18,568 bases of DNA. It comes from RGIG995 sp045652445. GTDB taxonomy: Bacteria; Bacillota; Clostridia; Oscillospirales; UBA644. Every line of letters begins with the position of its first letter. The first letter of the stretch is position 1. A model generated the notes under the pieces. The model was not told the DNA's origin, did not search any database, and was given only the letters and a program-made list of their open reading frames with translations. A program made the position numbers and the translations under genes. The DNA lies in the NCBI GenBank assembly GCA_045652445.1, contig JAZRUJ010000062.1, positions 1 to 18,568 of the forward strand, written 5' to 3'. This document shows, piece after piece, positions 13,975 through 18,568 of this stretch.

Positions 13975-15258
13975 ATGAAAATTTCCCTTTGCACCTTGGG
14001 TTGTAAAGTTAATCACTATGAAAGCCAGGTTCTTCGCCGCCTTTTTTTGGATCGGGGAGACGAATTTGTGGATTTTGGCACCCCCTGTGACGTCAGTATT
14101 ATTCATTCTTGTGCCGTCACCGAAGAAAGCTCCCGGAAAAGCCGTCAGATGATGCGGCGTGCCAGACGGATCTCTCCCGAGGGAGTCGTTTGTGTTTTGG
14201 GTTGTCTTTCCCAGATTGAGCCGGAATCTTTGCCCGAAGCGGACATCGTTTTGGGAAACAAAGATAAAACCCGTCTTCCGGCTTTTGTGGACGAGTTTTT
14301 CGCTCATCGTACTCCTCTCTGCCAAGCCTCTCCCATTTTGTCTCATCGAGAGTTTGAAAAGATGACTTTGATCCGTGACGAACGGGTTCGTGCCACGGTT
14401 AAAATTCAGGACGGTTGCTGTAATTTTTGTGCCTACTGCATTATTCCCTACGCCCGAGGACCTATTCGCAGTAAAGAGATCGATGAAGCAGTTTTTGAAG
14501 TGGAAAATCTCGTCAAAAACGGCTATCGCGAAATTGTTTTAACCGGAATTCATCTGGACAGTTACGGCAAAGAACACGGGCGGTTTTCCCTCTGTGATCT
14601 GTTGGAACGGCTGGACGAAATTCCCGGTTTGGAACGGATTCGTCTCGGCTCTACGGAACCGGTTATGGTAACCCCCGAAACGGTAGATCGTCTGAAAAAA
14701 CTTCGGCATTTTTGCCCCCATTTTAATCTGTCCTTGCAGAGCGGTTGTACCTCCACTCTGAAGCGGATGCGTCGCCGTTATACGGCAGAAGAATACGCCC
14801 AAAGCGTAGCACTTTTAAAAGACGCTTTTCCGGACCTTTCCCTGACCACAGACATCATTGTCGGTTTTCCCGGAGAGACGGAAGAAGAATTTTCTGAAAC
14901 CATTGATTTTGCTAAAAAAATTGGCTTTTCTAAAATCAACGTTTTTCCTTTTTCCCCCCGTCGGGGAACCGCCGCTTGGGATATGCCAAACCCCGTCGAT
15001 CCGGCGGTAAAAAAAGAGCGTTGCCGCCGTCTTTTGGATCTTTCCAACCGGCTGGAAAAATCCCATCGGGAACGGTATGTGGGAAGAACTCTCCCCATTC
15101 TGTTTGAACAGGCAAAAAACGGCAACTATGTAGGGTCGGCTCCCAACTTTTTGTCCGTGTCGGTAAAAAGCGAGATTTGTCTTACCGGGCAAATCCTTCC
15201 CGTGGTGATCTCCGGAGCAGGAGAGACGGTTTGTGAGGGCTACTTGCAAAACCTGTAA
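13975..15258 (+). CDS. mtaB: tRNA (N6-L-threonylcarbamoyladenosine(37)-C2)-methylthiotransferase MtaB
   Basis: A 427-residue radical SAM methylthiotransferase that adds the methylthio group to t6A37 of ANN-decoding tRNAs. The N-terminal UPF0004 domain has the three ligands of the auxiliary cluster: Cys10 (TLGCKVNHYES), Cys46 (HSCAVTEESSRKSRQ) and Cys77 (VLGCLSQ). The radical SAM motif DGCCNFCAYCIIPYARG gives Cys148, Cys152 and Cys155. Then come TGIHLDSYG, LGSTEP, LSLQSG, TTDIIVGFPGET and FPFSPRRGTAAWDMP, all MtaB-type. The TLGCKVN start and CAVT distinguish it from MiaB. A C-terminal TRAM-like part closes it. The Shine-Dalgarno GGGAG (13958-13962) is 12 bases before ATG, somewhat far, so translation may be modest. 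It has its own promoter, and the promoter of the next operon lies in its last codons. Confidence 0.95.
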   Translation: MKISLCTLGCKVNHYESQVLRRLFLDRGDEFVDFGTPCDVSIIHSCAVTEESSRKSRQMMRRARRISPEGVVCVLGCLSQIEPESLPEADIVLGNKDKTRLPAFVDEFFAHRTPLCQASPILSHREFEKMTLIRDERVRATVKIQDGCCNFCAYCIIPYARGPIRSKEIDEAVFEVENLVKNGYREIVLTGIHLDSYGKEHGRFSLCDLLERLDEIPGLERIRLGSTEPVMVTPETVDRLKKLRHFCPHFNLSLQSGCTSTLKRMRRRYTAEEYAQSVALLKDAFPDLSLTTDIIVGFPGETEEEFSETIDFAKKIGFSKINVFPFSPRRGTAAWDMPNPVDPAVKKERCRRLLDLSNRLEKSHRERYVGRTLPILFEQAKNGNYVGSAPNFLSVSVKSEICLTGQILPVVISGAGETVCEGYLQNL

Positions 15259-15272
15259 AAATGTGGTATAAT
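15244..15272 (+). promoter_or_regulatory. Sigma-A promoter of the topoisomerase operon
   Basis: TTGCAA (15244-15249, inside the end of mtaB) and TATAAT (15267-15272) are separated by 17 bases. A second overlapping TATAAT lies at 15272-15277. The start codon is about 40 bases further on. No terminator is visible after mtaB, so read-through may add to expression. Confidence 0.82.
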
Positions 15273-15311
15273 ATAATTTAGTGATAAAAATATAAAAGCG
15301 AGGGTTATTTC

Positions 15312-17294
15312 GTGGCAAACGAATACAACAACGAGAGCATAAAATCGCTGAAAGGTGCAGACCGGGTCCGACTTCGCCCCTCGGTCATTTTCGGATCCAA
15401 CGGATTGGAAGGGTGCTGCCACTCTTTCTTTGAAATTCTGTCCAACTCCATTGACGAATTCAAGGAAGGCAGAGGTTCGAAGATTATCGTCACCTGTTAC
15501 GCGGACCATTCCATCGAAGTTCAGGACTTTGGGAATGGGATTCCCGTGGACTACAACCAGAAAGAAAAAGCCTATAACTGGGAACTTTTGTTCTGCGAAA
15601 TGTACGCCGGCGGGAAATACGGGGACGATGCCTCCAATCTTTATGAATATTCCTTGGGTTTGAACGGTTTGGGGCTTTGTGCCACCCAGTACGCCTCCGA
15701 ATTTATGGAAGCGGAAATTTACGACGGGACCTACCAGTACAAGCTTTCTTTCAAAGAAGGCCACCCTGTGGAAAAGAACAAAGACGACGTTTTGAAAAAG
15801 GTGGAAATGAAGCACAAAAGAGGGTCTACCATTCGTTGGAAGCCCGACTTGAAAGTGTTTACCGAAATTGACATTCCCCGCTCTTATTTCCAAGGTGTTT
15901 TGCAACAGCAAGCCATCTGTAACGCCGGGCTTACCTTGGTTCTCCGTTGGCAAAACCCGGTGGATAAGAAGTTTGAAGAAGAAACCTTTTGCTACGAAAA
16001 AGGAATCGAAGATTATATCAACTCTTTTATCGGCGACGACGCTATTGCCGCGCCTCAGATGTGGTCTTGCGACCGTCAGGGGCGGGATCGGGAGGATCTT
16101 CCCGAATACAAGGTTCGCCTGAATATTGCCTGTGCTTTTTCCAATCGGGTCAACCGTATGGAATATTACCACAACTCCAGTTTCCTCGAATACGGCGGCT
16201 CTCCCGATAAAGCGGTTCGTTCCGCCTTTGTCTACGCCTTTGACAATTATATTCGTAAGATCGGGAAATACACGAAAAACGAAGCAAAAATTACCTTCCA
16301 GGATGTGCAGGACTGTTTGGTTTTGATCTCCAATTCCTATTCCACTTCCACTTCTTACGAAAACCAAACCAAAAAAGCCATCAACAACAAGTATATCTAC
16401 GATGCGATGAACGAATTTTTGCGTCATTCTCTGGAAGTGTACTTTATCGAGCATAAACCCGAAGCGGACAAGATCGCCGAGCAGATTCTGGTGAATAAGA
16501 GAAGCCGGGAAAATGCGGAAAAAACCCGTCAGAATCTGAAAAAGAAACTGACGGTGGAAATGGATATTACCAACCGGGTAGAAAAATTTGTAGATTGCCG
16601 TTCCAAAGACCCCTCCGTCAGAGAACTGTATATCGTCGAAGGGGATTCTGCCTTGGGGTCGGTTAAATTTGCCCGCCAGGCAGATTTTCAGGCAATTATG
16701 CCCATTCGCGGTAAGATTCTCAACTGTTTGAAAGTAGAATACAATAAGATTCTCAAATCCCCCATCATCACCGACCTGATTAAAGTGTTGGGTTGCGGTG
16801 TGGATATCAAACTTAAAGGCAGCGAAGAATCCGCCTTTAACATCGACAATCTCCGTTTTGGTAAGATAATTATTTGTACCGATGCCGACGTGGACGGATA
16901 TCAGATTCGCACCTTGGTTTTGGCGATGATTTACCGCCTGACGCCCAAACTTTTGGAAGAAGGCAAGGTTTATATTGCCGAATCTCCTTTGTATGAAATC
17001 ACACAAAAAGACAAAACTTGGTTCGCTTATACCGATAAAGAAAAGAACGATATTGTTGCCGGTTTGACGGGAAAATATACCGTTCAACGTTCCAAAGGGT
17101 TGGGTGAAAACGAACCGGAAATGATGAAGCTCACCACCATGGATCCCGAAACCCGCCGTTTAATCCAGGTTTTGCCGGAAGAAGCCGAAAAGACCGCCCA
17201 GGTGTTTGATATGCTTTTGGGTGACGATCTGGACGGCAGAAAACAGCACATCGCCGAATGCGGTGCCCAGTTCTTGGAACTTGCCGATATTTAA
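15312..17294 (+). CDS. Divergent type IIA DNA topoisomerase B subunit (GyrB/ParE-like)
   Basis: A 660-residue ATPase/TOPRIM subunit. The GHKL domain has EILSNSIDE (Glu41, Asn45, Asp48), DFGNGIPVD (72-80), MYAGGKYG and SLGLNGLG (114-121). The last is the ATP-lid motif that normally reads SGGLHGVG. The QTK loop is kept (Gln352-Thr-Lys354). The TOPRIM domain has VEGDSALGS (442-450; canonical EGDSAGGSA), PIRGKILN (464-471), TDADVDG (523-529) and SKGLGENEPE (594-603). These metal ligands should allow DNA cleavage. The segment RLRPSVIFGS replaces the usual RPGMYIGS, and the transducer region is strongly divergent. The length suits ParE or Gram-positive GyrB, but it matches neither well, so I give no symbol. 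The GTG start has GAGGG (15300-15304) 7 bases before it; the partner A subunit follows after 18 bases. Confidence 0.9.
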   Translation: MANEYNNESIKSLKGADRVRLRPSVIFGSNGLEGCCHSFFEILSNSIDEFKEGRGSKIIVTCYADHSIEVQDFGNGIPVDYNQKEKAYNWELLFCEMYAGGKYGDDASNLYEYSLGLNGLGLCATQYASEFMEAEIYDGTYQYKLSFKEGHPVEKNKDDVLKKVEMKHKRGSTIRWKPDLKVFTEIDIPRSYFQGVLQQQAICNAGLTLVLRWQNPVDKKFEEETFCYEKGIEDYINSFIGDDAIAAPQMWSCDRQGRDREDLPEYKVRLNIACAFSNRVNRMEYYHNSSFLEYGGSPDKAVRSAFVYAFDNYIRKIGKYTKNEAKITFQDVQDCLVLISNSYSTSTSYENQTKKAINNKYIYDAMNEFLRHSLEVYFIEHKPEADKIAEQILVNKRSRENAEKTRQNLKKKLTVEMDITNRVEKFVDCRSKDPSVRELYIVEGDSALGSVKFARQADFQAIMPIRGKILNCLKVEYNKILKSPIITDLIKVLGCGVDIKLKGSEESAFNIDNLRFGKIIICTDADVDGYQIRTLVLAMIYRLTPKLLEEGKVYIAESPLYEITQKDKTWFAYTDKEKNDIVAGLTGKYTVQRSKGLGENEPEMMKLTTMDPETRRLIQVLPEEAEKTAQVFDMLLGDDLDGRKQHIAECGAQFLELADI

Positions 17295-17312
17295 GGAAGG
17301 GAGGACGAAACA

Positions 17313-18568
17313 ATGCCACAGTACGAACAAAAAATTACCGATACTCTGGAACTTAACTACATGCCCTACGCCATGTCCGTGATCGTCTCCCGTGCCATTC
17401 CCGAAATTGACGGGTTCAAACCTGCTCACCGGAAATTGCTCTATACCATGTACAAAATGGGCTTGATCAACGGTCATTTGACTAAGTCTGCCAACGTGGT
17501 AGGGCAGACCATGCGGTTAAATCCCCACGGGGACGCTGCCATCTATGAAACCATGGTGCGTCTCACTCGAGGACACGAAGCGTTGCTTCATCCTTTTGTG
17601 GAATCCAAAGGGAACTTCGGGAAACACACTTCCCGGGACACCGCCTACGCCGCCGCCCGTTATACGGAAGTAAAATTAGACGGTTTTGCCGGAGAACTGT
17701 TTGCGGAAATCGACCACGACACCGTGGATATGGTGGATAACTACGACGGAACCATGAAGGAACCCGCTTTGCTGCCCGTCACGTTCCCCAATATTTTGGT
17801 CAATCCCAATCAGGGGGTTGCCGTCGGGATGGCAACCAACATCTGTTCTTTTAACTTGACGGAAATTTGCAATACCACCATTGAACTTTTGAAAAATAAA
17901 GATCATGATATTCTCACCACTCTTACCGCACCGGATTTCCCCTCGGGGGCACAGCTTATTTACGACGCGGAAGCCCTGCGGAATATTTACGAAACCGGTA
18001 CCGGGTCGTTCCGTTTGCGGTGTAAGTACCGTTATGATAAGAAGAACAACTGCATTGAAATCTTTGAGATTCCTTATAATACCACCATTGAAGCTTGTCA
18101 GGACAAAATTGAAGAGCTGGTAAAATTAGGTAAAATTAAAGAAATTTCTTACATGCGAGACGAAACCGATATTAACGGTTTGAAATTGACCATTGACCTG
18201 AAACGGGGAATCAATCCCGATTCGTTGATGCAGAAATTATACAAAATGACGCCTCTCGAATCGTCATTCTCTTGCAATTTCAATATTTTGGTGGGTTATT
18301 CTCCTAAGGTGATGGGAGTTCGTGAAATTCTCAACGAATGGATTGCATTCCGAGTAGAATGTATCCGCCGAGCCACTTTCTACGATATTGGTAAGAAAAA
18401 AGAATATCTTCACTTGCTCCACGGCTTGCGGAAGATTCTTTTGGACATCGACGAAGCCATTCGCATCATCCGACAGACCGAAGAGGCTGCCGACGTGGTT
18501 CCCAACCTGATGATCGGATTTGGGATCGACAAAGTCCAGGCAGAATATGTGGCGGAAATCAAACTCCG
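17313..18568 (+). CDS. Divergent type IIA DNA topoisomerase A subunit (GyrA/ParC-like), N-terminal part
   Basis: The first 418 residues are present and the gene runs off the window end. This is the breakage-reunion subunit. The N-terminal block (LELNYMPYAMSVIVSRAIP, then DGFKPAHRKLLYTMYKMG) is typical. The winged-helix region has NPHGDAAIYETMVR (70-83), and the catalytic Tyr117 lies in AARYTEVK. The stretch between GNFG (100-103) and RYTE is 12 residues, two longer than in E. coli GyrA. The tower region starts with LLPVTFPNILVNPNQGVAVGMATNI (around 150-178). The residue equivalent to GyrA Ser83 is Ala75, while the acidic position equivalent to Asp87 is Glu79. Whether it ends with a DNA-wrapping GyrA-box domain, as in gyrase, cannot be seen. 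ATG is 8 bases after GGGAGG (17299-17304). Confidence 0.92.
   Translation, partial: MPQYEQKITDTLELNYMPYAMSVIVSRAIPEIDGFKPAHRKLLYTMYKMGLINGHLTKSANVVGQTMRLNPHGDAAIYETMVRLTRGHEALLHPFVESKGNFGKHTSRDTAYAAARYTEVKLDGFAGELFAEIDHDTVDMVDNYDGTMKEPALLPVTFPNILVNPNQGVAVGMATNICSFNLTEICNTTIELLKNKDHDILTTLTAPDFPSGAQLIYDAEALRNIYETGTGSFRLRCKYRYDKKNNCIEIFEIPYNTTIEACQDKIEELVKLGKIKEISYMRDETDINGLKLTIDLKRGINPDSLMQKLYKMTPLESSFSCNFNILVGYSPKVMGVREILNEWIAFRVECIRRATFYDIGKKKEYLHLLHGLRKILLDIDEAIRIIRQTEEAADVVPNLMIGFGIDKVQAEYVAEIKL

Noticed and set aside
15240..17087. 615-codon open frame on the minus strand opposite the topoisomerase B gene
   Set aside because: It is codon-aligned antisense to a gene with clear family motifs, has no good RBS, and its translation is the low-complexity Phe/Val/Gly/His mix expected from antisense reading. 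Codon avoidance explains it.
1..18568. CRISPR arrays, insertion sequences, phage genes, tRNA genes, toxin-antitoxin or defence modules
   Set aside because: I found no direct repeat arrays, transposase or integrase motifs, terminal inverted repeats, or tRNA cloverleaf sequences. The only repetitive part is the LRR coding repeats.

Overview
The window looks like chromosomal core-genome DNA from an anaerobic Bacillota of class Clostridia, possibly the Oscillospirales or a related gut lineage. Four things point there: strong Gram-positive Shine-Dalgarno sequences, near-consensus sigma-A promoters, a bifunctional Rel protein beside recJ and dtd, and a YqeG/HemZ/MtaB gene set. A BspA-type leucine-rich-repeat surface protein and a tiny cysteine-rich membrane protein fit as well. 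The placement is inferred from gene content only. I see no mobile element, CRISPR array, tRNA or rRNA.

Layout. Positions 1-2637 (+) hold the end of murA, then ftsQ/divIB, then ftsZ with its own promoter and a strong terminator; this is the end of a cell-wall and division cluster. Positions 2694-13498 lie on the minus strand. Read in the direction of transcription, one near-consensus promoter at about 13570 drives a tightly packed series: membrane-anchored LRR protein, pncB (NAD salvage), recJ (DNA repair exonuclease), rel ((p)ppGpp synthetase/hydrolase), dtd (D-aminoacyl-tRNA deacylase), an MBL-fold hydrolase, and hemZ (radical SAM). Four of these junctions are 4-nt stop/start overlaps and one is a 4-nt gap, so translation is probably coupled. 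Further downstream, rpsU (S21) has a perfect sigma-A promoter. A hairpin terminator separates it from yqeG, a HAD phosphatase. The minus-strand block converges on ftsZ at about 2665.

Positions 13667-18568 (+) hold a 53-residue Cys-rich single-pass membrane protein with a terminator. mtaB (tRNA ms2t6A37 methylthiotransferase) follows with its own promoter. Last comes a two-gene operon for a divergent type IIA topoisomerase: a complete GyrB/ParE-like B subunit and a GyrA/ParC-like A subunit cut by the window end.

The most interesting items are the divergent topoisomerase pair, which has a variant ATP-lid motif and alanine at the quinolone-contact serine, the LRR surface protein heading a stringent-response/DNA-repair operon, the absence of ftsA between ftsQ and ftsZ together with a non-canonical FtsZ tail, and the unrecognised Cys-rich micro-protein. 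I did not find a clearly new multi-gene system; most of the window is ordinary core metabolism and cell biology.
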